This document shows positions 37,424 through 48,187 of a DNA stretch of 64,000 nt, one piece after another; the first letter of the stretch is position 1, and every line of letters starts with the position of its first letter. A program made the position numbers and the translations under genes. The notes under the pieces are model-generated. The model searched no databases. It was not told the DNA's origin and saw nothing but the letters and a program-made list of their open reading frames with translations. Origin of the DNA: Bacillus swezeyi (GTDB lineage Bacteria > Bacillota > Bacilli > Bacillales > Bacillaceae). The stretch is taken from contig NZ_MRBK01000005.1 of the NCBI RefSeq assembly GCF_001969815.1, forward strand, positions 1-64,000, written 5' to 3'.

Positions 37424-40400
37424 GTTTCCACTTCCTTTTTATATAAGTCCTTTAGTGAGACCGATTGTGTCGATCCATTTCCGCTTGCTAAAAATGCCCG
37501 CACCGTCTCTTCTTCCGTCATTACCGCCACACCGTGGGTAATGGCTTCCATCCGCTGCCGTTTCGCCTCGTTCGAATCGGTCAAATTGATGTGAAGCGCT
37601 TTGTCCTCCCGTTTGATCCAGCTTGCAAAATCGGCAGACTGGACGATGAATCCCGCTTGCTCTGCGAGAGATTTCAGGTCGCCGGCTTCTTCAAGGTAGA
37701 TGCAGCCTTTCGTTTTCCAGACGCCCGCAAAAATTTTCTTCAGGGCGCTTTCAGGGCTGTACCCGACATACATGCCTTCCCCGGTCGACTTCATTTCAGG
37801 TCCGAGCTTCAAATCGACATCCTGAATGGCATGTGATGAAAAAACCGGAAACTTCACGGCTACACCGCGGCTGTTTTGTGAATCTGGTTTCAGCTCTTTT
37901 AATGTCAAACCGGCCAAAAGCTTAGATGCCAGCGGAATCAGCGGTACGCCCATCACTTTGCTGACGACGGGTACGGTCCGGCTTGCTCTCGGGTTGACTT
38001 CGAGGATGAGCAGCTCATCTGCATCAGCGATAAATTGAATATTCATAATCCCTTTAAAGTCGAGCTTGCGGACGATTTTTGCCGCTGCCGATTCTGCAGC
38101 GCGCTTCATCTTATCCGTCACGGACGGCCCCGGCAGGATCGCATAACTGTCGCCAGAATGCACACCGGCCTTTTCAATATGTTCGATATAGGTCGGGATA
38201 TAAATGTCCTGTCCGTCGCTGACAAGGTCGATTTCAAATTCCTTTCCGGAAATGTATTGATCGATTAGAATCGGATATGGCATCGCCGCTGCACCTTCAA
38301 GCAGCTCGAGGAGCCCATCTTCAGAATGAACGATCATCATGCCCATCCCGCCGATGACATAGGACGGTCTGATCAGGACCGGATAGCCGATCTCATTTGC
38401 TTTTTGCACCGCTTCTGTTTTTGACGATGCCGTTTCCCCTTTGGCATGAGCGATGCCAAGTTCATCAAGCAGCTGATAAAATTGATCGCGGTCTTCAAGG
38501 ACATCAAGTGTGTCTGAAGAGGTTCCCAAAAGAGTGACGCCCGCTTTTTCGATCGCTTCCGCCACATTGATGGCGGATTGGCCGCCGAATTGAACAATCG
38601 CAAAATCAATGTCTTCAGCTTCAGCCACATTTAAAATATGTTCGGGCGTAATCGGTTCAAAGTACAGCCGGTCTGCCATTTCATAGTCCGTGCTGACCGT
38701 TTCCGGATTGTTGTTCAGCATGATCGTTTCAAACCCGAGGCTTTTCATCGTCATGACGCCGTGCACGGCGCTGTAGTCAAACTCCACTCCTTGGCCGATC
38801 CGAATCGGTCCGGAGCCGATGATCAACACCCGCTTTTTCGTTTTTTTGGAGAAGTCTCCATCGCTTCCTCCAAAATAGGTTGAGTAAAAATAATTCGTCT
38901 TCGCATCAAATTCCGCGGCGCACGTATCGACGATTTTAAAGGAAGCCGTTATGCCTTTTTGCTTGCGGAGCGCGCGGACTTCTTCCTCCGTTTTTCCGAT
39001 TAAAGAAGCGATCGTCGAGTCGGTGAATCCCTTTTCCTTCGCCTTTTTCAAAAGATCGCAAGAAAGGACGCAGCCCTCTTCCATCAGCGTGTTTTCAAGC
39101 TGAATCATGTTTGAAAACACATAAAGGAAATAGTAGTCAATCTTCGTTTTCTCATGGATGTCTTCGATTGAAATTCCGCGGCTTAACAGTTCCATGACCG
39201 TAAAGAAGCGGCGATCATCGGGCGTCTCAAGCAGCTGCCATAAAGCATCTGAAGAGACGCCGCCAAGCTCCGGTAAATGGGTTCCGGCCGTTTTCAGCTC
39301 AAGGGATGCGACCGCTTTTTGCAGAGCCGCTTCAAGATTGCGATCGATCGCCATGACTTCCCCTGTCGCTTTCATTTTCGTGCCGAGCTTACGGTCGGCA
39401 TGTTTAAACTTGTCAAACGGCCAGCGCGGAAATTTAACGACAACATAATCAAGCGCTGGCTCAAAGCTGGCATATGTCGAATCTGTCAGCGGGTTTTTCA
39501 GCTCGTCAAGCGTATAGCCGACAGCAAGTTTGGCAGCCATTTTCGCAATCGGATAGCCGGTCGCTTTTGAAGCGAGGGCGGAAGATCGGCTGACCCTCGG
39601 ATTCACTTCGATCACGTAATAGTTTTTGCTTTCGGGGTCTAACGCAAATTGAATGTTGCAGCCGCCGACCACATCCAGTGCGGAAATAATCTTCAAGCTT
39701 GCCGAACGCAGCATTTGATAGTCTGTATCTGTTAATGTCTGCGAAGGGGCGACCACGATCGAGTCCCCTGTGTGAATGCCAACGGGATCAATGTTTTCCA
39801 TGTTGCAGACGGTGATGCATGTATTGTTGTTGTCACGCATGACTTCATATTCGATTTCTTTAAAGCCGGCAATGCTTTTTTCGACAAGACATTGGTGAAT
39901 CGGACTTGCCAGAAGAGCACTTTCGATCAAAGGCATAAACTCCTCCTTTGTCTTCGCAATGCCGCCTCCTTTTCCGCCCAATGTGTAGGCCGGCCGTACG
40001 ATGATCGGAAAACCGATGGAAAGCGCAAAACGAAGCGCATCTTCTTTGTTATCGACGATTTCTGAATCCGGCACCGGTTCATTCAGTTCTTTCATCAATG
40101 CGCGGAATTTTTCTCTGTCCTCGCCCTTTTCAATCGTATCTACAGATGTCCCGAGCAGCTTCACCCCGTATTTGTTTAGAATGCCGGCTTTTTCAAGCTC
40201 GACAGCCAAATTCAGCGCTGTTTGGCCGCCCAAATTTGCCAGCAGGCCGTCAGGTTTTTCCCGCTTGATAATTTGAGTGAGACTTTCCAGCGTCAATGGT
40301 TCAAAATAGATCTCATCGGCAAACGATTCATCTGTCATGATCGTCGCCGGATTGTTGTTGACGAGAATGACCCGAAAGCCTTCGCTTTTCAGCGCCATGC

Positions 40401-40500
40401 ATCCTTGGGTTCCCGAGTAGTCAAATTCTGCGGCCTGCCCGATGATAATCGGTCCTGATCCGATAACCAGTATGTTTTCTATGCTGTGATCTTTAGGCAT
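37411..40500 (-). CDS. carB: Carbamoyl-phosphate synthase, arginine-specific, large subunit
   Basis: A 1029-residue subunit with two ATP-grasp halves (about 1-400 and 550-930) linked by the oligomerisation region and followed by a C-terminal MGS-like allosteric domain. It makes carbamoyl phosphate from bicarbonate, ammonia and two ATP. It is the arginine-regulated isoform, judged by its operon. It overlaps carA by eight bases and argF by thirteen. Confidence 0.96.
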   Translation of the reverse strand: MPKDHSIENILVIGSGPIIIGQAAEFDYSGTQGCMALKSEGFRVILVNNNPATIMTDESFADEIYFEPLTLESLTQIIKREKPDGLLANLGGQTALNLAVELEKAGILNKYGVKLLGTSVDTIEKGEDREKFRALMKELNEPVPDSEIVDNKEDALRFALSIGFPIIVRPAYTLGGKGGGIAKTKEEFMPLIESALLASPIHQCLVEKSIAGFKEIEYEVMRDNNNTCITVCNMENIDPVGIHTGDSIVVAPSQTLTDTDYQMLRSASLKIISALDVVGGCNIQFALDPESKNYYVIEVNPRVSRSSALASKATGYPIAKMAAKLAVGYTLDELKNPLTDSTYASFEPALDYVVVKFPRWPFDKFKHADRKLGTKMKATGEVMAIDRNLEAALQKAVASLELKTAGTHLPELGGVSSDALWQLLETPDDRRFFTVMELLSRGISIEDIHEKTKIDYYFLYVFSNMIQLENTLMEEGCVLSCDLLKKAKEKGFTDSTIASLIGKTEEEVRALRKQKGITASFKIVDTCAAEFDAKTNYFYSTYFGGSDGDFSKKTKKRVLIIGSGPIRIGQGVEFDYSAVHGVMTMKSLGFETIMLNNNPETVSTDYEMADRLYFEPITPEHILNVAEAEDIDFAIVQFGGQSAINVAEAIEKAGVTLLGTSSDTLDVLEDRDQFYQLLDELGIAHAKGETASSKTEAVQKANEIGYPVLIRPSYVIGGMGMMIVHSEDGLLELLEGAAAMPYPILIDQYISGKEFEIDLVSDGQDIYIPTYIEHIEKAGVHSGDSYAILPGPSVTDKMKRAAESAAAKIVRKLDFKGIMNIQFIADADELLILEVNPRASRTVPVVSKVMGVPLIPLASKLLAGLTLKELKPDSQNSRGVAVKFPVFSSHAIQDVDLKLGPEMKSTGEGMYVGYSPESALKKIFAGVWKTKGCIYLEEAGDLKSLAEQAGFIVQSADFASWIKREDKALHINLTDSNEAKRQRMEAITHGVAVMTEEETVRAFLASGNGSTQSVSLKDLYKKEVETCLQ

Positions 40501-41557
40501 GGATGACTTCTCTCCTTGCTTCGTTCAATTTCTGCAAATATTCGTTGAAAATCCACTCGCTTTCGACCGGTCCCGGATGGGCTTCAGGATGAAACTGCAC
40601 AGATATGACAGGCAATGTTTTATGCATCAGCCCTTCTACCGAACCGTCATTTACATGATGGAACCTGACTGAGAATTCCTTTGTGCTGATCGTCGTTTCA
40701 TCAACGACATAGCTGTGATTTTGGCTCGTCATGAAAACGCGTCCGATTTCTCTGTCAATCACCGGATGATTGGCTCCCCTGTGGCCGAATGGAAGTTTAT
40801 ACGTGTCACCGCCAAAGGCGAGAGCGATGAGCTGATGTCCAAGGCAAATGCCGAGGGTCGGGTAAGATTTGATCAATTCCCGAAGCGTTTCCATATACGA
40901 AAGGATGGCTTTCGGGTCCCCCGGACCGTTTGAAAGAACGATCCCATCCGGATTCAGCTTGGAGATGCCGTCCATCTCTTGATATGGAACAACCGTGACT
41001 TTACAGCCTTGTTTCACGAGGGATGCAGCGATCGATTTTTTATAGCCGAAATCTATCAGGACGATATGTGTCGCTCCCTCTCCAAATGTGCCGTTCTCAT
41101 TTTGTCCGGCCACCTGTGCCGCGAAATTTTCCGATTCGCGCGGAGCAGGCCTGCTGTCTTTTTGATTGGTCAGTTTGGCATTGAGCGTCCCTTTGGCCCT
41201 GATATGCTGGACAACCGATCTTGTATCAACGTGTGACAGCAGCGGAACATCCCATTTTTCCAAGTACTCCCGCAGGCTTTTAGTCGCCTGATGGTGGGAA
41301 AATCGGTCGCACGCTTCATAGACGACAACCCCTTTCACTTGCGGACGCTTGCTTTCATCATCGCTTTCATTGATGCCGTAATTTCCGATCAGCGGATATG
41401 TGAAGACAATGATCTGGCCTTTATATGAAGGATCTGTCAATACTTCCTGATAGCCGGTCATGCCTGTAAAAAAGACGACTTCACCGGTACAGCCTTCAAA
41501 ACCGTCTAATTCTCCGCTGAAGGATGTTCCATCTTCAAGAACTAAGTATCCTTCCAT
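40493..41557 (-). CDS. carA: Carbamoyl-phosphate synthase, arginine-specific, small subunit
   Basis: A 354-residue glutaminase subunit with a class I glutamine amidotransferase domain. The nucleophile Cys is in LGICLGHQL (about 239), and the catalytic His/Glu lie in QFHPEAHPGP. It feeds ammonia to CarB. It starts at ATG 41557 after GAGGTGG, about 70 bases after argD. Confidence 0.96.
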   Translation of the reverse strand: MEGYLVLEDGTSFSGELDGFEGCTGEVVFFTGMTGYQEVLTDPSYKGQIIVFTYPLIGNYGINESDDESKRPQVKGVVVYEACDRFSHHQATKSLREYLEKWDVPLLSHVDTRSVVQHIRAKGTLNAKLTNQKDSRPAPRESENFAAQVAGQNENGTFGEGATHIVLIDFGYKKSIAASLVKQGCKVTVVPYQEMDGISKLNPDGIVLSNGPGDPKAILSYMETLRELIKSYPTLGICLGHQLIALAFGGDTYKLPFGHRGANHPVIDREIGRVFMTSQNHSYVVDETTISTKEFSVRFHHVNDGSVEGLMHKTLPVISVQFHPEAHPGPVESEWIFNEYLQKLNEARREVIHA

Positions 41558-41625
41558 TTTATGCCCACCTCTGATGAATAAATAATAATATTTATGAATT
41601 TTTATACCTTTTATCCGAAAAAAAA

Positions 41626-42783
41626 TTACTGTTTTACCGACGAATGATGTGCAAAAACACGGTTCAGCTTCTCGACAGCTTCACTGATTTCATTTTTCGC
41701 GACCGAAAGCGGCGGCAGCAGCCTGATCACATTCAGACCTGCAGGAAGCACGAGGAGCCCATCTTTCTGAAGGTCTTCGATCAGCGGCTGAACGGGGGCT
41801 TCGCATTCGATGCCGGCGATCAGGCCTTTTCCTCTGATTTCTTTAATACATGGAAATTGGAGTTTTTCTTTAAGCTCTTTCTGCAAAAATTCTCCTTTTG
41901 CACTGACTTCTTCAAGAAAGCTTTTTTCAAAAATAATGTTCAATGTCGCGTTGGCCGCAGCCATGGCCAGCATATTTCCCCCAAAGGTCGTACCGTGTGA
42001 ACCAGGTGAGAACGCTTCTGAAAGCTCTTTTTTTCCGATAACCGCTCCGACCGGAAATCCGCTGCCGAGCCCTTTTGCGACGGTGATAATATCTGGAGAA
42101 AGCCCTCCATGCTCGTATCCGAAGGCTTTTCCCGTCCGGCCGATACCCGTCTGGACTTCGTCAACAATGAGAAGAGCTTGTTTTTCTCGGCAAAAAGCCT
42201 GAACTTCTTGCAAAAACTCTCTGTCCGCCGGAATGACGCCGCCTTCTCCTTGGATGGTCTCAAGCATAACCGCGGCAATGTCATCTTGGCCGCTTAATGT
42301 TTGGAATGCCTCCGGCTCATTATAAGGAAGGTAATGAAATCCGGTCAGCATCGGTCCGAATCCGTGTTTAATTTTTTCCTGTCCGGTCGCCGCCATTCCA
42401 GCATATGTCCGGCCGTGAAAAGATTGCTTGAACGTTATGATTTTCGTTTTCTGCGTATATTTTCGCGCCAGCTTTACAGCCGCTTCATTTGCTTCAGCTC
42501 CGCTGTTGCAGAAAAAGACAAGATCGCCGGTACTGTGGTTTGTCAATTGCTCTGCGACTTTTTCCTGAAGGTCGTTTTTGAATAAATTTGAAACATGCCA
42601 GACATCATCGAGCTGTTTTTTGATGGCGTCTGCCACCGCATCCGGACAGTGCCCGAGATTGCAGACTGCGATTCCCTGAACGAAATCCAGATAGGTTTTT
42701 CCGTTTTCATCTTCGGCGATGGTGCCTTTCGCTTTTTTTATATTGATATTCCAGCGGCTGTACGTCTGAAATAAATGACTCAC
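41626..42783 (-). CDS. argD: Acetylornithine aminotransferase
   Basis: A 385-residue PLP-dependent class III aminotransferase converting N-acetylglutamate semialdehyde to N-acetylornithine. The PLP lysine is in TVAKGLGSG (about 238). It starts at GTG 42783 after AAAGGAGG, four bases overlapping the argB stop (GTGA). Confidence 0.96.
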   Translation of the reverse strand: MSHLFQTYSRWNINIKKAKGTIAEDENGKTYLDFVQGIAVCNLGHCPDAVADAIKKQLDDVWHVSNLFKNDLQEKVAEQLTNHSTGDLVFFCNSGAEANEAAVKLARKYTQKTKIITFKQSFHGRTYAGMAATGQEKIKHGFGPMLTGFHYLPYNEPEAFQTLSGQDDIAAVMLETIQGEGGVIPADREFLQEVQAFCREKQALLIVDEVQTGIGRTGKAFGYEHGGLSPDIITVAKGLGSGFPVGAVIGKKELSEAFSPGSHGTTFGGNMLAMAAANATLNIIFEKSFLEEVSAKGEFLQKELKEKLQFPCIKEIRGKGLIAGIECEAPVQPLIEDLQKDGLLVLPAGLNVIRLLPPLSVAKNEISEAVEKLNRVFAHHSSVKQ

Positions 42784-43556
42784 AATAGGGCCTCCTTTTG
42801 TTTCATAATTTTTGTGCCGATAAATGCATCTTCCCGCAGAAAGGAACCTTTTCCGCTGACGATCATCACTTCATTGACTTGACCTGTAAGAGCGGCTGCC
42901 GCAGAGTTCACCTTCGGTATCATTCCGCCGGAAATCACGCCTTCTGCAATAAGGTCCTCTACCTCTTCAGGTGTTAATGCTGAAAGCATTTCGTCGTTTT
43001 TCATGATCCCTTTTACATCTGTCACAAACATCAATTGATCGGCATGCAAAGCCCCGGCTACAGCGGATGCCGCCAAATCGGCGTTTACATTCAGCGTCTC
43101 ACAGCCATCTGTCATTGACAGCGGTGCAATGACCGGAATGAATCCTTTTTCCATGAGCGTTTCCGCCATCTGTCCGTTTACCTTTTTTATGCGCCCGACT
43201 TGGCCGTATTCCTTTTCGTTTAAATAATCGGCAAGGAGAAGCCGCCCGTCTTTTCCCGAAACTCCGACCGCCGGAAGCCCATGTTTGGCAAGCTCTGAAA
43301 CGAAATACTTATTGATTGAACCGGACAGCACCATCTCTGCGACTTCCAATACCGGTTTAGTCGTTTTCCGCTGTCCGTTGACAAACTCTGTTTGGATATT
43401 TAATTTTTCCAGCATCCTTGTAATATCAGGTCCGCCTCCATGGACGACTGCGATTTTCCATCCCGCTTCAAACAGCTCTTTTAGATTTTGAAAAAACTCG
43501 TCAGAAAGTTCACGAATGACGCTTCCGCCGCATTTAAAAACGATTGTTTTGCTCAT
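42780..43556 (-). CDS. argB: Acetylglutamate kinase
   Basis: A 258-residue amino-acid kinase phosphorylating N-acetylglutamate. The glycine-rich ATP loop (FKCGGSVI, HGGGPDI) and C-terminal AAK-family motif (GGMIPKVNSA) are present. It lacks the N-terminal helix of arginine-inhibited kinases, so it may be feedback-insensitive, with control mainly through AhrC. Confidence 0.95.
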   Translation of the reverse strand: MSKTIVFKCGGSVIRELSDEFFQNLKELFEAGWKIAVVHGGGPDITRMLEKLNIQTEFVNGQRKTTKPVLEVAEMVLSGSINKYFVSELAKHGLPAVGVSGKDGRLLLADYLNEKEYGQVGRIKKVNGQMAETLMEKGFIPVIAPLSMTDGCETLNVNADLAASAVAGALHADQLMFVTDVKGIMKNDEMLSALTPEEVEDLIAEGVISGGMIPKVNSAAAALTGQVNEVMIVSGKGSFLREDAFIGTKIMKQKEALL

Positions 43557-43567
43557 TGTTTTCCCCT

Positions 43568-44788
43568 TTACGTACGATAGCTCGCGTTAATTTTGACGTA
43601 TTCATAAGTTAAATCACAGCCCCAGGCCGTTCCTGTTCCTTCGCTTTCATTCATATAAACAGCGATTTCCACTTCGCTATTTTCTAAATATTGCTTCGCA
43701 TGCTCTTCGGAAAACGGCTGTGGTTCATTGTTTTTAAAGAGGCACTGTCCGCCGAGATGGATTTCCACCTTTTCAGGTGTAACAGAAGCCATGCTGTCTC
43801 CGATCGCGACGATGATTCTGCCCCAGTTGGCATCCGTCCCGTACACCGCTGTTTTAACAAGATTGGAGCCGACGATTTTCTTTGCGATGATTTGCGCTTC
43901 AAGATTGGTTTTTGCCCCTTTGACTTGGGCTTCGATTAATTTTGTCGCCCCTTCACCATCTTTTGCGATTTTTTTGGCGAGATCCGTGCAAACCAGCTGC
44001 AGGCCTTTTTTAAATACCGGCCATTCTTCATGCCCTTCGTGGAGGCATTCATTTTCGGCGCAGCCGTTCGCCATGACGAGAACCATATCGTTTGTGGATG
44101 TATCACCGTCGACCGTAATCTGGTTGAATGAAACATCTGTGATCTCTCTTAAAGCCCTTTCCAGCGCACCTTCTTCAATGCATGCATCTGTTGTGACAAA
44201 TCCGAGCATTGTCGCCATATTCGGGTGGATCATGCCAGAGCCTTTGGCAGCTCCGCCGATCGTCACTTGTTTACCGCCGATCATCAGTTGATAACAGGTT
44301 TGTTTTGTCACCGTGTCCGTCGTCAAAATCGCTTCCTCGAAATCACCTTCGCCGGGCTTTGTATCGCCGAGAAGGACGATTCCTTTCTGAATCTTCTCCA
44401 TGTCGAGGTATTCGCCGATGACGCCTGTTGAGGAAACGGCTACAAGCGCCGGTTCAATGCCGAGGATTTCAGCTGTTTTCTGACGCATCTCATATGCATC
44501 CAAGAGTCCCTGTTCACCTGTACATGCGTTGGCATTGGCACTATTAACAATCACTGCTTGCAGGTGCGCACCCTTTTTGAGGCTGTCTTGCGTCACCTTG
44601 ATCGGTGCAGCCTGGAAGTAACTTTGTGTATAAACGGCGGCGCTCACCGCCGGAACCGAGCTGATGAGCAGCCCCAAATCCTTTTTTGAATAGCGGAGTC
44701 CGCAGTGAATCCCTTTTGCCTCGTAGCCCTTAGGAGAAGCTATGCTTCCATCTATTTTTTTTATGCTGTCTTGACTCACCTGAATCAT
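43568..44788 (-). CDS. argJ: Bifunctional ornithine acetyltransferase / N-acetylglutamate synthase
   Basis: A 406-residue protein that recycles the acetyl group between ornithine and glutamate. It self-cleaves before a conserved Thr (HPNMATMLGF, about 194) to give alpha and beta chains. It starts at ATG 44788 and lies between argC and argB. Confidence 0.95.
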   Translation of the reverse strand: MIQVSQDSIKKIDGSIASPKGYEAKGIHCGLRYSKKDLGLLISSVPAVSAAVYTQSYFQAAPIKVTQDSLKKGAHLQAVIVNSANANACTGEQGLLDAYEMRQKTAEILGIEPALVAVSSTGVIGEYLDMEKIQKGIVLLGDTKPGEGDFEEAILTTDTVTKQTCYQLMIGGKQVTIGGAAKGSGMIHPNMATMLGFVTTDACIEEGALERALREITDVSFNQITVDGDTSTNDMVLVMANGCAENECLHEGHEEWPVFKKGLQLVCTDLAKKIAKDGEGATKLIEAQVKGAKTNLEAQIIAKKIVGSNLVKTAVYGTDANWGRIIVAIGDSMASVTPEKVEIHLGGQCLFKNNEPQPFSEEHAKQYLENSEVEIAVYMNESEGTGTAWGCDLTYEYVKINASYRT

Positions 44789-44806
44789 GATTTGTTCTCT
44801 CCCGTC

Positions 44807-45844
44807 TTATGGATAAATTGGCGTAAAATCGAGTCCCGCCGTTTCGCTCCAGCCGTTCATGATGTTAAAGTTCTGAACCGCCTGCCCTGCGGCTCCCTTC
44901 ATTAAATTATCAATCACTGATACGATCGTGACCCTGTTCGTCCGTTCATCTAAAGCAACACCGATATCACAGAAATTGCTGCCGTATACTTCTTTTGTAG
45001 CCGGAAATTGTCCCGATTCTCTCACTCTGACAAAATAAGAATCTTGGTAAAAATCAGAAAAAAATCGCTGCAGCTCATCACCTGACAGGCTTTCTTTCAG
45101 CTCTGTATAAATGGTTGCCATAATTCCCCTTGTCATCGGCGCTAAATGCGTGCTGAACGTGATCGGTTTAAAAGCGGGGTTCCACCGCATTGCAGCCTGT
45201 TCTATTTCAGGTGTATGCTGATGCTCATTGACCTTATATATTTTAAAATTGTCATTGATCTCTGAAAAATGAGTTCCCATTGAAGCTTTTCTGCCGGCTC
45301 CCGATACCCCTGTTTTGGCATCAACGATGACAAACGATTCGCCGATTAATCCGTTTTTGACGAGCGGAGCCAAACCGAGAAGAACCGCTGTCGGAAAACA
45401 GCCGGGGTTGGCTATGTACTTCGCCGTTTTGATTTCCTCCCGATGAAGTTCGGACAGTCCATACACCGCTTTTTCAAGCACGTGTTCCGGAGCCGGCTCC
45501 CTTTTATACCAGCTTTCATATACAGACGGATCTTTGATTCTGAGATCGCCGGACAGGTCAATAACCGGTATGTCATATGAATCAAGCTGAGGCGTCAGAC
45601 GGCTTGATACGCCCGGAGGGGCCGCCATAAACAAAAAATCGATCTCATCTGCAATCTGCTCAATCTCAATCGGTTTAAGGATTTGATTCGTCAGTTTTAC
45701 AAGATGCGGATATGACTGATGGTATGGAACTCCTTCATCACTCGATGAATATAATATACATTCGCCCACATGAGGATGCGACCTGATGATTCTTGTAATC
45801 TCTGCTCCCCCATAGCCAGTAGCACCTATAATACCTATTTTCAA
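44807..45844 (-). CDS. argC: N-acetyl-gamma-glutamyl-phosphate reductase
   Basis: A 345-residue NADP-dependent reductase. It has an N-terminal GATGYGGAE dinucleotide motif and active Cys in NPGCFPTA (about 149). First gene of the arginine operon, with an AhrC-controlled promoter directly upstream. Confidence 0.96.
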   Translation of the reverse strand: MKIGIIGATGYGGAEITRIIRSHPHVGECILYSSSDEGVPYHQSYPHLVKLTNQILKPIEIEQIADEIDFLFMAAPPGVSSRLTPQLDSYDIPVIDLSGDLRIKDPSVYESWYKREPAPEHVLEKAVYGLSELHREEIKTAKYIANPGCFPTAVLLGLAPLVKNGLIGESFVIVDAKTGVSGAGRKASMGTHFSEINDNFKIYKVNEHQHTPEIEQAAMRWNPAFKPITFSTHLAPMTRGIMATIYTELKESLSGDELQRFFSDFYQDSYFVRVRESGQFPATKEVYGSNFCDIGVALDERTNRVTIVSVIDNLMKGAAGQAVQNFNIMNGWSETAGLDFTPIYP

Positions 45845-45883
45845 AACAAGTTCACCTTCTTGGTCTTTGTGAAATTATTTAAC

Positions 45884-45962
45884 ATTATAACATGAATAAA
45901 AATTAATTCAATTGTATATTTAATATTTTTTTATTCATCTTGGAGAATGGTTCTTTATTCAT
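45884..45962 (-). promoter_or_regulatory. Arginine operon promoter with AhrC half-boxes
   Basis: On the minus strand TTGAAT and a perfect extended TGTTATAAT -10 (45884-45889) lie 16 bp apart. The nine-base AhrC half-box ATGAATAAA occurs three times: on the plus strand at 45892-45900 between the two promoter elements, and on the minus strand near 45930 and 45954. This matches the ARG box core known for AhrC. Confidence 0.8.
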
Positions 45963-45986
45963 CTCCAGCATAGGTGAAAGTCCCGG

Positions 45987-46253
45987 TCAGCAAAACATCC
46001 AGACTTTTTTAAACAGCATTTGCTCTATGTTCAATCTCTCGGGCAAGTGCATATAACACAACGTCAATACAAAATGGGCAGAGGACTGATTCGGGTCATG
46101 CCGGGGATAGCCTTCAACAAAGTCCACCCCAATAATGCCTCTCCTGCAAAATTCGTAGACAAGTGTAAGCAGCTCATACGAATTCAGTCCGTGTAATTGC
46201 CCCATCCCACCGCTCCTTCTCTTGGAACTCTCCGCAGAAAACCACGTCAGCAT
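45987..46253 (-). pseudogene. C-terminal remnant of an arginase/agmatinase-family gene
   Basis: An 88-residue frame whose middle (GLNSYELL ... GIIGVDFVEGYPRHDPNQSS) matches the C-terminal end of ureohydrolases, where similar proteins read GG-S-EL ... GxDxVEVxPxxD. The metal-binding Asp motifs of the N-terminal two thirds are absent. The 35 or so residues before this point resemble nothing recognised. Probably a degraded gene or deletion scar next to the arginine operon; not fully proven. Confidence 0.55.
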
Positions 46254-46432
46254 TGCCTGTTTCCAGCCAGATGGCTCGCGTTTCGCGCGCCCAAAAAGCG
46301 CGGAGTATTTGCATACAGCATATTTGACAATTTGCTCACCCCAATTTTGCGATTGAAATGCGAATCGTAAGTTTAACTTCCCGATCTATCACTTTTCAAA
46401 ACCGAGGAAGGTGCGGCCCCCATTTTTCAGCG
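46254..46432. other. Intergenic region upstream of the remnant
   Basis: The minus frame of the remnant stays open back to about 46385 without a start codon, encoding residues that match nothing recognised. No promoter or gene could be supported. It fits decayed coding sequence. Confidence 0.35.
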
Positions 46433-46466
46433 AAAAAAAAGAACGCTTTTTCAAGCGTTCTTTTTT
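46433..46466 (-). terminator. Terminator of the VOC-family gene
   Basis: Stem AAGAACGCTT / AAGCGTTCTT with T runs, overlapping the end of the gene at 46451. Confidence 0.75.
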
Positions 46467-46867
46467 GATCCCGATGATGAAAGGTCAATCTGCCATGATA
46501 TGCCGAACTGATCGACAATCCAGCCGAACTTTTGGCTGAAGCCGTAATCGCCGAGCGGCATCAGCACTTCTCCGCCGCGAGCCAGCTCCTGATAAAACCT
46601 GTCGATTTCCGCTTCTGTATCACATGTCAAAAACATCGAAAATGAAGGGGTAAACGTAAAATCGTGTTCTACAGGACTGTCAATACACATAAATTCCTGT
46701 CCTTTCAAGGAAAAGACACCATGCTTAACACTCCCCTTTTTCCCTTGTTCATCTGCACCATAGCGAACCAGACTCTTCATTTCCGAATCCTCGATTAAAG
46801 ATATGTATGTGTTCATGGCTTTTTCTGCATGTCCTTGAAACATTAAAAATGGCGTAACCTTTGTCAT
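46451..46867 (-). CDS. VOC/PhnB-like glyoxalase-superfamily protein
   Basis: A 138-residue protein of the PhnB/YjdN group of the vicinal oxygen chelate fold (VTPFLMFQGHAEKAMNTY start, FGWIVDQFGISWQIDL end). The usual metal-ligand residues are partly replaced in this group and no enzyme activity can be assigned. ATG 46867 gives a GGGTG site six bases upstream. It is monocistronic. Confidence 0.8.
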   Translation of the reverse strand: MTKVTPFLMFQGHAEKAMNTYISLIEDSEMKSLVRYGADEQGKKGSVKHGVFSLKGQEFMCIDSPVEHDFTFTPSFSMFLTCDTEAEIDRFYQELARGGEVLMPLGDYGFSQKFGWIVDQFGISWQIDLSSSGSKKNA

Positions 46868-46885
46868 CCTCATCACCCTTTCATC

Positions 46886-46917
46886 AAAAAGAGCCTGTCA
46901 AAGGTTGAGCAGGCTCT
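46886..46917 (-). terminator. Terminator of yitW
   Basis: Stem AGAGCCTG / CAGGCTCT followed by five T on the minus strand. Confidence 0.8.
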
Positions 46918-46924
46918 TAGGTGT

Positions 46925-47233
46925 TTACTGTATACCAAGTGCAATTTTCGCATAGCGAGACATTTTATCCCGTGTCCAAGGCGGGTTCCAGACAATGTTA
47001 ACATCAACCTCTTTGACTTCAGGAATATCTGCCAGCGCTTTTTTGACTTCATCTACGATAACCGGCGCCAGCGGGCAGCCCATAGATGTCAAAGTCATGG
47101 TGACATCGGTTTTTCCATCCTCATCCATATCGACGTCGTAAACGAGGCCGAGGTTCACGATATCGACGCCCAGCTCAGGGTCCACGACCTGTTCAAGAGC
47201 GCCCATGATGTTTTCTTTTAATGCTTCATCCAC
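46925..47233 (-). CDS. yitW: YitW, DUF59/MIP18-family iron-sulfur assembly factor
   Basis: A 102-residue SufT-like protein: Cys in TSMGCPLAP (about residue 53), the conserved DUF59 site. Members help mature Fe-S proteins. It starts at ATG 47233, 64 bases after yitV. Confidence 0.9.
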   Translation of the reverse strand: MDEALKENIMGALEQVVDPELGVDIVNLGLVYDVDMDEDGKTDVTMTLTSMGCPLAPVIVDEVKKALADIPEVKEVDVNIVWNPPWTRDKMSRYAKIALGIQ

Positions 47234-47297
47234 AGTTCTTCACTCCTTTTTTCATCAGTATAACGCACTTTGGATATTTTCTAAAACGAAAGTACTT

Positions 47298-48065
47298 CTA
47301 GAGATGCTTGTCAAACCATTCAACCGTCTTCAAAAGGCCTTCCCTGGACACTTTATGGCCGGCGCGTTCATCTGCGATAAAGTGAAGCCGTCCGGGCTTT
47401 GATTCATATTGGTCAATGACCGATTCATAGAATCGGTGCGCCGGTGCAAACGGAACTGTGCTATCTTGCTTGCCGTGCCAAAAAAGAAGCGGTCTGCCTT
47501 TAAGTTTTTCCGGCTGAAGTGCGAGGTCAAACCGCTTCAATTCATCGCGCTGCTGTTCAATTTTCTCTTTAGATACAGGGAGTCCAATTTGTTTTTTACG
47601 GATAAATTCGAGCTGTTTGTCGAAGAATTCTACATAAGAAGGACAGCCCATCAAACTGACAGCAGCGGTGATCCAATCGTATTGGGTCAGAGCGCCCAGT
47701 GTGACGATTCCGCCCATCGAGGTTCCCGCTACACCAATGCGGCCGTTTTCGATCAGGTTCTCCTGTTCAAAATGGTTTTTCAGCACGTCCAGCTCTTTAA
47801 TTTCATTCACGACAATACCCCAAAACCTGGAAGCGAGGTCTTCTTGGGCAAGCTGTCCCTCTCTCTCGCCATGGTAGGCCGCCTCAGGCAAAATGACGCG
47901 CATTCCTTTTTCAGCAAGCAGGTATGCATAATGAAGATTATGTTCTTTCGCGCTTGTAAAACCGTGTATAAAAAAAACAAGAGGAAGAGCCTTATCTTTT
48001 TGATCCTCTTTTACGATATGTAAAAAAGGGATGTTTGACATATTTTGATTTTCGATTATGATCAC
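47298..48065 (-). CDS. yitV: YitV, alpha/beta-hydrolase (putative esterase)
   Basis: A 255-residue hydrolase: oxyanion loop FFIHGFTS (about residues 32-39), nucleophile Ser in VAGTSMGGI (about 112) and acidic/His positions toward the C-terminus (GKQDSTV, GHKV). The start is GTG 48065 because AAGGAGG lies 11 bases upstream and it gives the B. subtilis length; the frame extends 12 codons to an ATG without a ribosome binding site. Confidence 0.88.
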   Translation of the reverse strand: MIIIENQNMSNIPFLHIVKEDQKDKALPLVFFIHGFTSAKEHNLHYAYLLAEKGMRVILPEAAYHGEREGQLAQEDLASRFWGIVVNEIKELDVLKNHFEQENLIENGRIGVAGTSMGGIVTLGALTQYDWITAAVSLMGCPSYVEFFDKQLEFIRKKQIGLPVSKEKIEQQRDELKRFDLALQPEKLKGRPLLFWHGKQDSTVPFAPAHRFYESVIDQYESKPGRLHFIADERAGHKVSREGLLKTVEWFDKHL

Positions 48066-48187
48066 GATTGTTTCTTCCTCCTTTAGGATGTCCATCATCA
48101 TCAGTTTAACATGTAGACAATAAAGAAGGTAAAAAGATACACTATAGATAAGTCAGAACTTTTAAATTTACGGTTAAAGGAGCACTT

